A stretch of DNA of 64,000 bases, taken from JAJYKN01 sp035516155. GTDB taxonomy: Bacteria > Nitrospirota > UBA9217. The stretch spans positions 123,541 through 187,540 of the forward strand of contig DATJAP010000008.1 in assembly GCA_035516155.1 (NCBI GenBank), in the 5' to 3' direction. Shown one piece after another: positions 1-9,287 of the stretch. Positions within the stretch are counted from its first letter, which is position 1. Every line of letters starts with the position of its first letter. Below the pieces are notes generated by a model. That model was not told the DNA's origin. It saw only the letters and a list, made by a program, of their open reading frames with translations, and searched no databases. The position numbers and the translations under genes were made by a program.

Positions 1-545
1 ACCTCGTCAACACGGGAAGCGTTTTCGCCTATGACTTCGCTACCAATGTCATACCCGGCGCCCATCCCTATGAGGAAAAGGGCTATTGGCGGGATGTGGG
101 AACCATCCCTGCTTTCTTCGACGCTCATATGGACATGCTTGGCAAGGAGCCGCTCTTTGAACTCCATAACAAACAATGGCCCATCCATCCCGCCGAATAC
201 GAGGGCCCGGCGGCTAAAATCATGCATGGCGAGATCCTGAACAGCTTTATTGCCGAAGGGGTAGTCATCGGCAGTGCCAGGATCATCAATTCGGTGATAC
301 GAAGGGATGTTGTTATCGAAGACGATGTCCTTGTCGAGGATTGCATCATCATGGACCATAGCGTTATAAAGAAGGGTTGCCGCCTCAAGCGAGTGATCGT
401 GGACAAGTTCAACATCTTGGCGGAAGGGGAAAAGATCGGGATCCACCCGAAAGAGGACAGGCTGCACTGTGCCTGCCATCGCGATCCGTCGGGTATCTCA
501 ATCATACCCAAGGGCGAACGGATGCTGAAACGTCCTCCCTGGTGA
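1..545 (+). CDS. glgC: Glucose-1-phosphate adenylyltransferase-like protein, C-terminal part
   Basis: The reading frame is open from the left edge (codons start at base 3) and ends at 543-545, so only the last 180 residues are present. Early in the fragment the translation has GYWRDVGTIPAFFDAHMDM, the family signature that closes the nucleotidyltransferase domain of ADP-glucose pyrophosphorylases. After it comes a left-handed beta-helix pattern of hydrophobic hexad repeats (VVIGSARIINSVIRRDVVI and onward). The enzyme makes ADP-glucose from glucose 1-phosphate and ATP for glycogen synthesis. The N-terminal catalytic region lies outside the window, so activity cannot be judged. The stop codon sits inside a terminator hairpin. 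A related sugar-phosphate nucleotidyltransferase is the main alternative. Confidence 0.85.
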   Translation, partial: LVNTGSVFAYDFATNVIPGAHPYEEKGYWRDVGTIPAFFDAHMDMLGKEPLFELHNKQWPIHPAEYEGPAAKIMHGEILNSFIAEGVVIGSARIINSVIRRDVVIEDDVLVEDCIIMDHSVIKKGCRLKRVIVDKFNILAEGEKIGIHPKEDRLHCACHRDPSGISIIPKGERMLKRPPW

Positions 546-562
546 TGGGCAGGACGTTTTTT
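528..562 (+). terminator. Rho-independent terminator of glgC, overlapping its stop codon
   Basis: AAACGTCC (528-535) pairs with GGACGTTT (552-559), with a CCC/GGG pairing inside, followed by a run of T at 557-562. The glgC TGA (543-545) is in the loop. This isolates glgC from the pyr promoter at 606. Confidence 0.8.
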
Positions 563-605
563 CCCTGGTAAAGCGAATTCGATACCCTTCATCCCGAGAA
601 AACGC

Positions 606-634
606 TTGACAGAAACAGGTTGTTGAGGTATTGT
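606..634 (+). promoter_or_regulatory. Sigma70-type promoter of the pyr operon
   Basis: TTGACA at 606-611, a 17-nt spacer and TATTGT at 629-634. The expected start is near 641, giving a leader of about 165 nt before pyrR that carries a PyrR-type hairpin and an attenuator. Confidence 0.75.
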
Positions 635-654
635 TGACAAAGAAAAGAAATTCT

Positions 655-695
655 CTTTAAGTCTGGTCCTGTGAGGCCAGGAAGGGTTCAAGATG
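655..695 (+). promoter_or_regulatory. PyrR-binding hairpin (pyrimidine attenuator leader)
   Basis: Around 663-685 the leader reads CTGG-TCCTGTGAGG-CCAG-GAAGG. This fits the conserved PyrR-binding loop, in which a UCC...GAGG terminal region is closed by a short stem and followed by AAGG. In known systems PyrR bound to UMP/UTP stabilises this hairpin, blocks the anti-terminator and lets the downstream terminator form. Its place just upstream of an attenuator and of pyrR supports the call. It is made from sequence pattern only. Confidence 0.75.
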
Positions 696-737
696 GAAAA
701 TTGCAAGAGCAGTATTACGCTTAACATCATCACGTAG

Positions 738-774
738 ACCTTCTTCCCGTGTATCGAGGGAGAGGGTTTTTTTT
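738..774 (+). terminator. Attenuator terminator upstream of pyrR
   Basis: ACCTTCTTCC (738-747) pairs over about 10 bp, with some G-U pairs, with GGGAGAGGGT (758-767); a run of eight T follows at 767-774. It lies between the PyrR hairpin and pyrR, so read-through would depend on pyrimidine supply. Confidence 0.8.
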
Positions 775-807
775 GTGTCTTTTTTCATGAAAACAGGAGC
801 TACTGCC

Positions 808-1350
808 ATGAGCATAGGGGAAAAAGCGCTCATTCTCGACAAGACCGGCATAGACCGGGCCCTTACGCGGGTTGCCCATGAGATCCTCGAAAAAAACAAG
901 GGAGCAGGCAATCTTGTCCTCGTCGGTATTCAGAGGGGCGGCGTCCATCTTTCCAAACGGTTGGCGGAAAAAATCCGACAGATAGAGAAGGTGGACATAC
1001 CGGTAGGCAGCCTCGATATCACCATGTACCGCGATGATCTGGCAACGCGAAAATCTCAGCCGGTCCCCCAGGCCACAGACATATCCTTCGATATCCAGGA
1101 TAAAATCATGGTACTGGTGGATGATGTCCTTTTTACCGGCAGGACCATCCGCGCCGCTTTGAACAGCATTATGGATTACGGAAGACCGAAACGGATCCAG
1201 CTGGCCGTCCTCGTGGACCGGGGGCACCGGGAACTTCCCATTCGCGCAGATTATGTCGGTAAGAACCTTCCCACCTCGGCACGGGAAAAAGTTGAAGTCA
1301 TGCTGGCCGAGGATGGCGGAGAAGAAAAAGTGGTGATCCTGGGGGAGTGA
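808..1350 (+). CDS. pyrR: PyrR: pyrimidine operon attenuator / uracil phosphoribosyltransferase
   Basis: The 180-residue protein has the PRPP-binding signature VLVDDVLFTGRT near residue 100, flanked by the PyrR-typical VGIQRGG and ITMYRDDL segments. PyrR senses UMP/UTP, binds the leader RNA of pyr genes and usually retains weak uracil phosphoribosyltransferase activity. I chose ATG 808 over the upstream GTG 775 because AGGAG (795-799) lies eight bases before it and the homologous part of the protein begins here. It is the first gene of a long pyr operon and is preceded by a matching PyrR hairpin and attenuator, so autoregulation is very likely. Confidence 0.93.
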   Translation: MSIGEKALILDKTGIDRALTRVAHEILEKNKGAGNLVLVGIQRGGVHLSKRLAEKIRQIEKVDIPVGSLDITMYRDDLATRKSQPVPQATDISFDIQDKIMVLVDDVLFTGRTIRAALNSIMDYGRPKRIQLAVLVDRGHRELPIRADYVGKNLPTSAREKVEVMLAEDGGEEKVVILGE

Positions 1351-1431
1351 GAAGACAGCAAACGGCAGACGGGGAAGGCAACACAGACTCACAACCGCGA
1401 ACTCCGGACCCTGCTCCTCAGAGGTGTGGCT

Positions 1432-2361
1432 ATGGCGCTCAGAACAAAAGATCTGCTCGGGATTAAAGGAATGACCGCGGATGAGATCAAGCTTATCCTG
1501 GACACGGCCGCGACGTTCAAGGATGTGTCCGAGCGGGACATAAAGAAGGTGCCGGCGCTGCGCGGCAAGACGGTAATCAACCTCTTCTATGAGGCCAGCA
1601 CCCGGACCCGTACGTCCTTCGAACTTGCGGGCAAACGGCTTTCAGCCGATGTGATTAATATTTCGACATCGACCAGCAGTGTGGTCAAAGGCGAGACCCT
1701 TCTCGATACAGCACGGAACCTGGAAGCAATGAAGTGTAACATCATTATCGTCCGCCATTCCTGTTCCGGGGCACCCGAATACCTGGCTAGAATACTCAAA
1801 AGTTCGGTGATTAACGCGGGAGACGGCTTTCATGAACATCCGACCCAGGCTTTGCTCGATATGTTCACTATTCGAGAAAAATTGGGCAGGCTTGCGGGGC
1901 TGACCGTCGCCATTGTTGGAGACATTGCCCACAGCAGGGTGGCGCGGTCGAACATCCATGGCCTCACCGCAATGGGCGCGAAAGTGCGGGTGTGCGGTCC
2001 GCCCACGATGATCCCGCCGGGAATTGAATGTCTGGGGGCAGAAGTCACCTATGATATGGATCGGGCAATCGACGGAGCGGATGCGGTCATGATGCTTCGC
2101 CTCCAGCTTGAACGACAGGCTGCCGGGCTTTTCCCCGGCGTGCGCGAGTATGCCAGATTTTATGGTCTGAATACGGGAAGACTGGCCAAGGCAGCCAGTC
2201 ATGCGCTCGTGATGCATCCCGGCCCCATGAACCGCGGTGTAGAAATATCGTCCGAGGTCGCCGATAGCACGCCAGTCATTCTCGATCAGGTTACGAACGG
2301 CGTTGCCGTCCGGATGGCGGTGATGTTTCTGTTGTCCGGTGGCACGAAGGCGGAAGCGTGA
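1432..2361 (+). CDS. pyrB: Aspartate carbamoyltransferase catalytic chain
   Basis: The product condenses carbamoyl phosphate with aspartate, the committed step of pyrimidine synthesis. The 309-residue sequence shows the carbamoyl-phosphate loop STRTRTSFE, the HPTQALLD motif in the middle and HPGPMNRGVEI near the C-terminus, all in the expected order and at family length. ATG 1432 is preferred, although GTG 1426 two codons upstream is possible; AGAGG just upstream could serve either. No pyrI regulatory chain is found nearby. It is followed by pyrC, as in other PyrR-controlled operons. Confidence 0.96.
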   Translation: MALRTKDLLGIKGMTADEIKLILDTAATFKDVSERDIKKVPALRGKTVINLFYEASTRTRTSFELAGKRLSADVINISTSTSSVVKGETLLDTARNLEAMKCNIIIVRHSCSGAPEYLARILKSSVINAGDGFHEHPTQALLDMFTIREKLGRLAGLTVAIVGDIAHSRVARSNIHGLTAMGAKVRVCGPPTMIPPGIECLGAEVTYDMDRAIDGADAVMMLRLQLERQAAGLFPGVREYARFYGLNTGRLAKAASHALVMHPGPMNRGVEISSEVADSTPVILDQVTNGVAVRMAVMFLLSGGTKAEA

Positions 2362-2472
2362 TTTCGATGTCTGTGAACAGGGCAGTAGAAAAATGCCACC
2401 GGCCGCAAGGAGGTACAAAGAAGACTTCCCCTAGCACATTTTATGTATCTTTGCGGCAGCATAAGAGGCGCT

Positions 2473-3753
2473 ATGAATCTTCTCATTAAAAACGGCCACG
2501 TCGTAGATCCCGTGAATGGAATCAACAAAAAGCTCGATATCCTCGTATCGGGCGGCAAGATTGCGTCAGTAACCAAACCAGGGTCGATCCCGGAAAATGG
2601 CGCACAGATTATAGACGCTTCGGGAAAGCTCGTGGTACCCGGTCTGATCGACATGCATGTCCATTTGCGCGAACCGGGCTTCGAATATAAGGAAACCATT
2701 ACCACCGGCGCGGCAGCGGCAAAAGCCGGAGGGTTCACATCGGTCTGCTGCATGCCGAATACAAACCCGGTGAACGACAACCGGTCAGTCACGGAGTTCA
2801 TCCTGTCCCAGGCCCGCGAAGCCGCGGCGAGGGTTTTTCCCATCGGCGCTATCACAAAAGGATCGAAAGGAGAGGAACTTGCCGAGATGGGAGAATTGCG
2901 CTCGGCCGGTTGTTTGGCCGTATCGGATGACGGCAAACCGGTCATGAACGCGGCTGTCATGCGCCGTGCCCTCGAATACTCGAAGATATTCGACATGCTC
3001 ATCATCTCGCACTGTGAAGACATCGCGCTTGCAGCCAAGGGAGTGATGAACGAAGGCATTGTCTCAACGGAGCTGGGGCTTCGTGGCATCACGCGGGCGG
3101 CCGAGGATGTGATGACCGCACGGGATATCGCTCTTGCCGAATCAACCGGAGGCAGATTGCATATAGCCCATGTGAGCACCGCCGGTTCGGTGAGCATGCT
3201 CCGAGATGCAAAAGCGCGGGGAGTGAAGGTCACGGCCGAGACCTGTCCGCATTACTTTTCTTTGACCGACGAAGCGGTGCGGGCTTACAATACCATGGCA
3301 AAAATGAACCCGCCGCTTCGCATTGCCGACGATGTCAATGCGATCAAGCAGGGACTGAGGGATGGAACCCTCGACGTGATAGCCACGGACCATGCACCGC
3401 ATGCAGCGGACGAGAAAGCCGGTGAATTCGATTATGCGCCCTTCGGGATCGTAGGGCTCGAAACGGCGCTGGGATTAACGCTTAAACTCGTTGAGGAAGA
3501 CGTCCTGCCGCTTGTCGAGGCAATCCGGAAACTCACCGCCAACCCCGCTGGTATTCTTAAAATCGACAAAGGTTCGCTCTCCGCTGGCTCGGAGGCCGAT
3601 ATCACGATCATCGACCCAAGTTTGGAATGGACAGTGAACGCATCGGAGTTCAAGTCGAAATCAAGGAACACCCCCTTCAATGGGTGGAAGCTGAAGGGAA
3701 GAGCGGTGCAGACGATTGTGGGGGGGAGTATCGAGGGCCGCGACCGGTTCTGA
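2473..3753 (+). CDS. pyrC: Dihydroorotase (class I type)
   Basis: This amidohydrolase cyclises carbamoyl aspartate to dihydroorotate. The 426-residue protein carries the metal-binding HVHLREPG motif near residue 60, CMPNTNP shortly after, and DHAPH near residue 305, which carries the catalytic Asp. The length and layout match the longer, zinc-dependent class I dihydroorotases found beside pyrB. The start is placed at ATG 2473 (GAGG seven bases upstream; MNLLIKNGHVVDP is the usual beginning) rather than ATG 2443. Confidence 0.95.
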   Translation: MNLLIKNGHVVDPVNGINKKLDILVSGGKIASVTKPGSIPENGAQIIDASGKLVVPGLIDMHVHLREPGFEYKETITTGAAAAKAGGFTSVCCMPNTNPVNDNRSVTEFILSQAREAAARVFPIGAITKGSKGEELAEMGELRSAGCLAVSDDGKPVMNAAVMRRALEYSKIFDMLIISHCEDIALAAKGVMNEGIVSTELGLRGITRAAEDVMTARDIALAESTGGRLHIAHVSTAGSVSMLRDAKARGVKVTAETCPHYFSLTDEAVRAYNTMAKMNPPLRIADDVNAIKQGLRDGTLDVIATDHAPHAADEKAGEFDYAPFGIVGLETALGLTLKLVEEDVLPLVEAIRKLTANPAGILKIDKGSLSAGSEADITIIDPSLEWTVNASEFKSKSRNTPFNGWKLKGRAVQTIVGGSIEGRDRF

Positions 3754-3821
3754 TCGTGGATCATGGTATCCCTCGACCCCGGAGCGTGTGGGAAATTTGG
3801 AATGAGAGAGTCTGACTGATT

Positions 3822-4952
3822 ATGAAAAAAGCGATACTTGCACTGGCTGACGGCATGGTGTTCGAAGGAGAATCCTTTGGAGCGGAAGGGGAGACATCCG
3901 GAGAGATCGTCTTCAATACCAGCATGACGGGATACGAGGAAATCCTGACCGATCCGTCGTACAAAGGACAGATCGTCACCATGACGTACCCCCAGATCGG
4001 GAACTACGGTGTGAACGATGAGGATGTGGAATCCGCCATGCCCTACGCGGAAGGGTTCATTGTGAAGGAGTACCTGGACATTGCCAGCAACTGGCGTTCG
4101 AAAAAATCCCTTCATCAATATTTGCGCGAGAACGGCATTGTCGGGATCCAGGGAATCGACACAAGAGCACTGACAAAACATCTTCGGGACTTAGGTGCGC
4201 AGCCCGGGGTGATCACGACCAGGGACATGAACGCCGACAGCATTGTTGCCAGGGCAAAAGCGCTCCCCACCATGAGCGGTCTCGATCTGGTAAAGGACGT
4301 CACCTGCAAGAAACCCTACCATTGGGAGCAGGGAGACTGGGACCTCGAAAAAGGGTATGCCATGAAGCCGCCGTCAAAGTACAAGGTCATCGCCTATGAC
4401 TACGGCATCAAACGGAATATTCTCCGGTTGATCACGAGCGCGGGATGTGACGTGACGGTGGTGCCGGCAACGATGCCGGCGGAGGAAGTCCTTGCCATGA
4501 ACCCCGACGGGATATTCCTGTCAAACGGCCCCGGGGACCCGGAACCGGTCGCTTATGCCATAGAAAACATCAGGAAACTTCTGGGCAGAAAACCGATCTT
4601 CGGCATTTGCCTGGGGCAACAGCTTTTCGGCCTCGCTCTCGGCGGCAGGACTTACAAACTGAAGTTCGGCCATCACGGCGGAAACCAGCCCATCATGGAC
4701 CTGACGACGCGCAAGGTTGAGATCGCCGCGGAAAACCACGGCTTTGCCGTGGATATGGACACGGTGAAGGACGACGTGGTAATGACGCATATAAATCTGA
4801 ATGACAAGACCTGCGAAGGGATCCAGCATAAAACCCTTCCGGCTTTTTCGGTGCAGTATCATCCCGAGGCGTCGCCGGGACCGCATGACAGCAGGTACCT
4901 TTTCAAGCGATTCATCGATATGATGGAGAAGTTCAAGAGCCAAGCACGATAG
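3822..4952 (+). CDS. carA: Carbamoyl-phosphate synthase small chain
   Basis: The glutaminase subunit releases ammonia from glutamine for carbamoyl phosphate synthesis. It has 376 residues: an N-terminal CPSase small-chain domain (about 1-150) and a class I glutamine amidotransferase domain whose nucleophile is in GICLGQQLFGLALGG and whose His-Glu pair is in QYHPEASPGPHDS. Both are intact. The partner carB follows after one intervening radical SAM gene, an unusual interruption of carAB. Confidence 0.96.
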   Translation: MKKAILALADGMVFEGESFGAEGETSGEIVFNTSMTGYEEILTDPSYKGQIVTMTYPQIGNYGVNDEDVESAMPYAEGFIVKEYLDIASNWRSKKSLHQYLRENGIVGIQGIDTRALTKHLRDLGAQPGVITTRDMNADSIVARAKALPTMSGLDLVKDVTCKKPYHWEQGDWDLEKGYAMKPPSKYKVIAYDYGIKRNILRLITSAGCDVTVVPATMPAEEVLAMNPDGIFLSNGPGDPEPVAYAIENIRKLLGRKPIFGICLGQQLFGLALGGRTYKLKFGHHGGNQPIMDLTTRKVEIAAENHGFAVDMDTVKDDVVMTHINLNDKTCEGIQHKTLPAFSVQYHPEASPGPHDSRYLFKRFIDMMEKFKSQAR

Positions 4953-4975
4953 TTTGCATTTTTGGATTTTGTTGT

Positions 4976-5893
4976 TTGGATGTTCAGGTGGTTTCCTTGT
5001 TATCCCAGATTGAATTACGCGAACGTGTCAACGCGGCTTACCGGCTTCTTGAGAGCTGCTGCATCTGTCCCCGTGAATGCGGGGTGAACCGGCTGAAAAA
5101 CGACAAACGTGGTTTTTGCAGGTCTGGCCTGAATCCCGTCATATCGAGCGTGAGCGCCCACCACGGCGAGGAACCGCCGCTATCAGGAACGAAAGGCTCC
5201 GGTACGATCTTTCTGACCAACTGCAATCTGCGCTGCTCCTATTGTCAGAACTATCCCATCAGTCAGATGGGGAACGGCACGGAGCGGACTCCCGGCGAGC
5301 TTGCGTGCCAGATGGTCTGGCTGCAGGAGCAGGGGTGTCACAATGTGAACCTGGTGACGCCGACGCATTTTATGCCGCAGATCCTGAAGGCGCTGGGGCT
5401 TGCCTGGGAACGCGGATTCTGCCTCCCGGTAGTATACAATACGAGCGGTTACGAGTCGCTGCGGGCACTCCAACTGCTCGACGGGATCATCGATATCTAC
5501 TTGGCGGACATGAGGTATTCCGATAAGGCGATTGCAAGAAGATACTCGATGGCCGTGCACTACCCGGAGATCAACCGCGAAGCGGTGAAGGAAATGTACC
5601 GTCAGGTCGGAAACCTCGTCGTCGACGAGACGGGGATCGCAAAACGGGGACTGATCATCCGCCACCTGGTGCTTCCCAATGGTTTGTCGGGAACAGACGG
5701 TGTTATGAAATTCCTGTCAAAGGAAATATCGACGGACGTCTTCGTCAGTCTCATGGCCCAGTATTTTCCGGCATATAAGGCGAATGAGATCAAAGAGCTG
5801 TCGCGCCGCATAACGGCCGAGGAATACGAAGATGCACGCCGGATCATGGAACAGAATGGTTTGGAAAACGGCTGGATGCAGGAGTTTGAATAG
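4976..5893 (+). CDS. Radical SAM protein, pyruvate-formate-lyase-activase-like (COG1313 type)
   Basis: About 305 residues. The 4Fe-4S/SAM cluster motif CNLRCSYC is at about residue 82, preceded by a cysteine-rich stretch (CCICPRECG, then GFCRSG) seen in the PflA-like family of unknown substrate. The body fits a partial TIM barrel. Its role is unknown; the name reflects similarity to activating enzymes only, and no glycyl-radical partner lies nearby. The start is uncertain: TTG 4976 gives the longest protein, while GTG 4988 and TTG 4997 are also possible. It lies between carA and carB on the same strand with short gaps, so it is probably co-transcribed with the pyr genes. Confidence 0.82.
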   Translation: MDVQVVSLLSQIELRERVNAAYRLLESCCICPRECGVNRLKNDKRGFCRSGLNPVISSVSAHHGEEPPLSGTKGSGTIFLTNCNLRCSYCQNYPISQMGNGTERTPGELACQMVWLQEQGCHNVNLVTPTHFMPQILKALGLAWERGFCLPVVYNTSGYESLRALQLLDGIIDIYLADMRYSDKAIARRYSMAVHYPEINREAVKEMYRQVGNLVVDETGIAKRGLIIRHLVLPNGLSGTDGVMKFLSKEISTDVFVSLMAQYFPAYKANEIKELSRRITAEEYEDARRIMEQNGLENGWMQEFE

Positions 5894-5993
5894 GAGTACA
5901 AGGTTCCGTGTCCAATGCCCAACGCGAGAGACGATACTCCCCTGATCTTTGAACCATGGACTCCGAACGCTGAATTTTGAGAGGTGCGGGTAA

Positions 5994-8900
5994 ATGCCAA
6001 AACGGACTGATATTAAAAAGATCCTAATCATCGGCGCGGGTCCGATCGTGATCGGCCAGGCCTGCGAGTTCGATTATTCGGGCGTGCAGGCCTGCAAGGC
6101 GCTCAGGGAAGAGGGATACGAAATCGTGCTTGTCAATTCCAATCCGGCCACGATCATGACCGATCCTGACATGGCGCACCGTACCTACATTGAACCGATC
6201 ACGGCGGCGGTGGTTGAAAAAATCATAGAACGCGAACGGCCCGATGCGCTGCTTCCCACGATGGGAGGCCAGACTGCACTGAACACTGCCGTGGCCCTGG
6301 CGGAGTCCGGCGCGCTTAAGAAATACAATGTCGAGCTGATCGGCGCCAAACTGCCGGCGATCAAGAAAGCGGAAGACCGGGAGCTGTTCAAGAAAGCCAT
6401 GGAGCACATCGGGCTCGATGTGCCGAAGAGCGGGTTCGCGACAAGCAGGGAACAGGCCCTGGGTATCCTGGAAACCGTCGGCTTTCCCGCCATTCTGCGC
6501 CCGGCCTTTACGCTCGGCGGCACGGGCGGCGGCATAGCCTATAACCGGGAGGAGTTCAATGATCTGATCTCACGCGGTCTGGAGGCCAGCCCGGTCCATC
6601 AGGTGCTGATCGAGGAATCGGTGGTCGGCTGGAAGGAATTCGAACTCGAAGTGATGCGGGACGCCAAGGATAATGTCGTAATCGTCTGCTCCATAGAGAA
6701 CTTCGATCCCATGGGCATCCACACCGGTGACAGCATCACCGTGGCTCCGGCCCAGACGCTGACGGACAAGGAATATCAGATCATGCGCGACGCATCGCTC
6801 CGGATTATCCGTGAAATCGGCGTCGATACCGGCGGATCGAACATCCAATTCGGGGTAAACCCCGATAATGGCAGGATGGTTGTGATTGAAATGAATCCGC
6901 GTGTGTCCCGAAGTTCGGCGCTTGCTTCCAAGGCCACGGGCTTTCCAATAGCCAAGTTCGCCGCCAAGCTCGCGATCGGGTATACCCTCGACGAAATTAC
7001 GAATGATATCACCAAGGCAACGCCTGCGTCTTTCGAACCGACGATTGATTACGTCGTCGTGAAGTTCCCGCGCTTTGCTTTCGAGAAGTTCCCCCAGGCG
7101 GACGCCACACTCACGACGCAGATGAAATCAGTGGGCGAAGCGATGTCCATCGGTCGGACGTTCAAAGAATCATTCCAAAAGGCGCTCCGTTCGATCGAAA
7201 TCGACCGCTACGGCCTGGAGTCCCGCCGGGACCGCGATGGAGACGGTGAGCACGAAGTCGCCGACATCCGGCAGAAGATCAGCGTGCCGAACTGGGAACG
7301 GGTGTGGTTCATTGCAGATGGTTTGCGCGTGGGCATGACCGTAGAGGAAATATTCAACCTATCAAGGATCGACCCGTGGTTCCTCCATCAGATCAAGCAG
7401 ATCGTCGACCGGGAGAAGGAACTGAAGGAACAGGCGGCGAACATTCTAAACGACCGGACGCCATCGCCGGATCATCCCCTGAGACGCGCCAAGGAATACG
7501 GATTTTCCGACCGCAGGCTTGCAAGGCTTCTGACCACCACGGAGGAAACGGTGCGCAGGGCCCGCTATGAGCTCGGTATTACGCCAGTATTCAAGACCGT
7601 CGATACCTGCGCTGCCGAGTTCGAGGCGCACACGCCGTACCTTTACTCAACCTATGAAAAACCGTTTTATACAATCAAGGGTAAGGGCGTAAGCAGCGAG
7701 GTGCGAGGGACTGCTGAATGCGACGCGAATCCAACTGACCGGAAAAAGATCGTGATCCTCGGGGGGGGGCCGAACCGGATCGGGCAGGGTATTGAGTTCG
7801 ACTACTGCTGCGTCCATGCCGCCTTCGCGCTCAAGGAAGACGGATTCGAGACGATCATGGTGAATTGCAACCCCGAGACGGTGAGCACGGACTATGACAC
7901 GTCCGACCGGCTCTATTTTGAACCCTTGACACTCGAAGATGTTTTACATATTATACAGCGGGAAAAGCCCGTGGGCGTGATCGTGCAGTTCGGCGGACAA
8001 ACGCCGCTTAAGCTCGCGGTGCCTCTCGAGAAAGAGGGCGTGCGCATCCTCGGCACCACGCCCGACAGCATCGACCGGGCCGAGGACCGGAAGCGCTTCA
8101 AGGAACTGCTCGACAAACTCGGTCTCCTGCAGGCCGAAAGCGGCACAGCGGTGTCCTGCGATGAAGCGGTAACCGCGGCTAACTGCATCGGGTACCCTGT
8201 TATGGTGCGTCCTTCCTATGTGCTCGGCGGCCGGGCCATGGAGATTGTCTATGACGAGGAGACCGTCCGGAATTACATGAGCCGGGCGGTAAAGGCTTCG
8301 CCGGAAAGGCCGGTACTCGTTGACAAGTACCTGGAAGACGCCGTAGAGATAGACGTCGATGCAATCTCCGACGGGAATACCGTAGTCGTGGCGGGAATCA
8401 TGGAACATATCGAAGAGGCGGGAGTCCATTCCGGCGATTCCGCCTGCTCGCTGCCGCCGTTCTCTCTTTCGCCCGGAATCATCAGGGAGATCGACAGGCA
8501 GGCGAGGACACTCGCCCTGGAACTGGGTGTGGTCGGGCTTATGAACATCCAGTTTGCCGTGAAGGAGGGCCGGATTTACGTACTCGAGGTGAATCCCCGA
8601 GCGTCGCGTACCGTCCCGTTCGTGAGCAAAGCGATTGGGGTACCGCTTGCCAAACTCGCTTCCCGGGTCATGGCCGGCAAGACCCTTGCACAACTCGGCT
8701 TTACGAAAGAAGTGAGCATCAAGCACATCGCGGTAAAGGAAGCTGTTTTCCCCTTCGCGAAGTTTCCGGGTGTGGACACGCTGCTGGGGCCGGAAATGAA
8801 ATCGACGGGCGAGGTGATGGGGATCGATACGGATTTCGGGATGTCCTTCGCCAAGTCGCAGATGGCGGCCGGCAACCCCATGCCCGTTTCGGGGCGCGTA

Positions 8901-9287
8901 TTTTTGAGCGTGAAGGACAAGGACAAGGCTGGCCTGCTCGAAGTCGCCCAAGGGCTGGAAAAAGCGGGTTTCACTATTGTCGCCACCCGCGGCACCGCGG
9001 ACTATCTGAGGAAACGGGGCATTACGGTCGAGAGCGTGAATAAAGTGACTGAAGGGAGGCCGCATATCGTGGACCAGATCACCGATATGCAGATCGACCT
9101 GGTCATCAATACGGTCCATGGTGCGCAGTCGCAGAAGGATTCCTATTCGATACGGCGCACCACCCTGATCAAGGGGGTCCCCTATTTCACGACCATATCC
9201 GCGGCAAAAGCGGCGGTGCGGGGCATTTCGGCCATCAAAACACGACCGATACAAGTAAAATCCATTCAGGAGTATCAGAAACCATGA
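5994..9287 (+). CDS. carB: Carbamoyl-phosphate synthase large chain
   Basis: At 1097 residues it has full family length. Two homologous halves are visible, each starting with a Rossmann-type ATP-grasp entry: IIGAGPIVIGQACEFDYSG near residue 13 and ILGGGPNRIGQGIEFDY near residue 590. Between them is the oligomerisation segment; the last 140 residues form the allosteric MGS-like domain. The enzyme makes carbamoyl phosphate from bicarbonate, two ATP and glutamine-derived ammonia supplied by CarA. A run of eight G at about 7761-7768 lies inside the gene without breaking the frame. The stop overlaps the greA start (ATGA), which suggests coupled translation. Confidence 0.97.
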   Translation: MPKRTDIKKILIIGAGPIVIGQACEFDYSGVQACKALREEGYEIVLVNSNPATIMTDPDMAHRTYIEPITAAVVEKIIERERPDALLPTMGGQTALNTAVALAESGALKKYNVELIGAKLPAIKKAEDRELFKKAMEHIGLDVPKSGFATSREQALGILETVGFPAILRPAFTLGGTGGGIAYNREEFNDLISRGLEASPVHQVLIEESVVGWKEFELEVMRDAKDNVVIVCSIENFDPMGIHTGDSITVAPAQTLTDKEYQIMRDASLRIIREIGVDTGGSNIQFGVNPDNGRMVVIEMNPRVSRSSALASKATGFPIAKFAAKLAIGYTLDEITNDITKATPASFEPTIDYVVVKFPRFAFEKFPQADATLTTQMKSVGEAMSIGRTFKESFQKALRSIEIDRYGLESRRDRDGDGEHEVADIRQKISVPNWERVWFIADGLRVGMTVEEIFNLSRIDPWFLHQIKQIVDREKELKEQAANILNDRTPSPDHPLRRAKEYGFSDRRLARLLTTTEETVRRARYELGITPVFKTVDTCAAEFEAHTPYLYSTYEKPFYTIKGKGVSSEVRGTAECDANPTDRKKIVILGGGPNRIGQGIEFDYCCVHAAFALKEDGFETIMVNCNPETVSTDYDTSDRLYFEPLTLEDVLHIIQREKPVGVIVQFGGQTPLKLAVPLEKEGVRILGTTPDSIDRAEDRKRFKELLDKLGLLQAESGTAVSCDEAVTAANCIGYPVMVRPSYVLGGRAMEIVYDEETVRNYMSRAVKASPERPVLVDKYLEDAVEIDVDAISDGNTVVVAGIMEHIEEAGVHSGDSACSLPPFSLSPGIIREIDRQARTLALELGVVGLMNIQFAVKEGRIYVLEVNPRASRTVPFVSKAIGVPLAKLASRVMAGKTLAQLGFTKEVSIKHIAVKEAVFPFAKFPGVDTLLGPEMKSTGEVMGIDTDFGMSFAKSQMAAGNPMPVSGRVFLSVKDKDKAGLLEVAQGLEKAGFTIVATRGTADYLRKRGITVESVNKVTEGRPHIVDQITDMQIDLVINTVHGAQSQKDSYSIRRTTLIKGVPYFTTISAAKAAVRGISAIKTRPIQVKSIQEYQKP

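Noticed and set aside
7944..9254. Large antisense frame opposite carB
   Set aside because: It lies wholly opposite the conserved carB coding sequence, has no ribosome site or family motif and matches a shadow frame of GC-rich codons.
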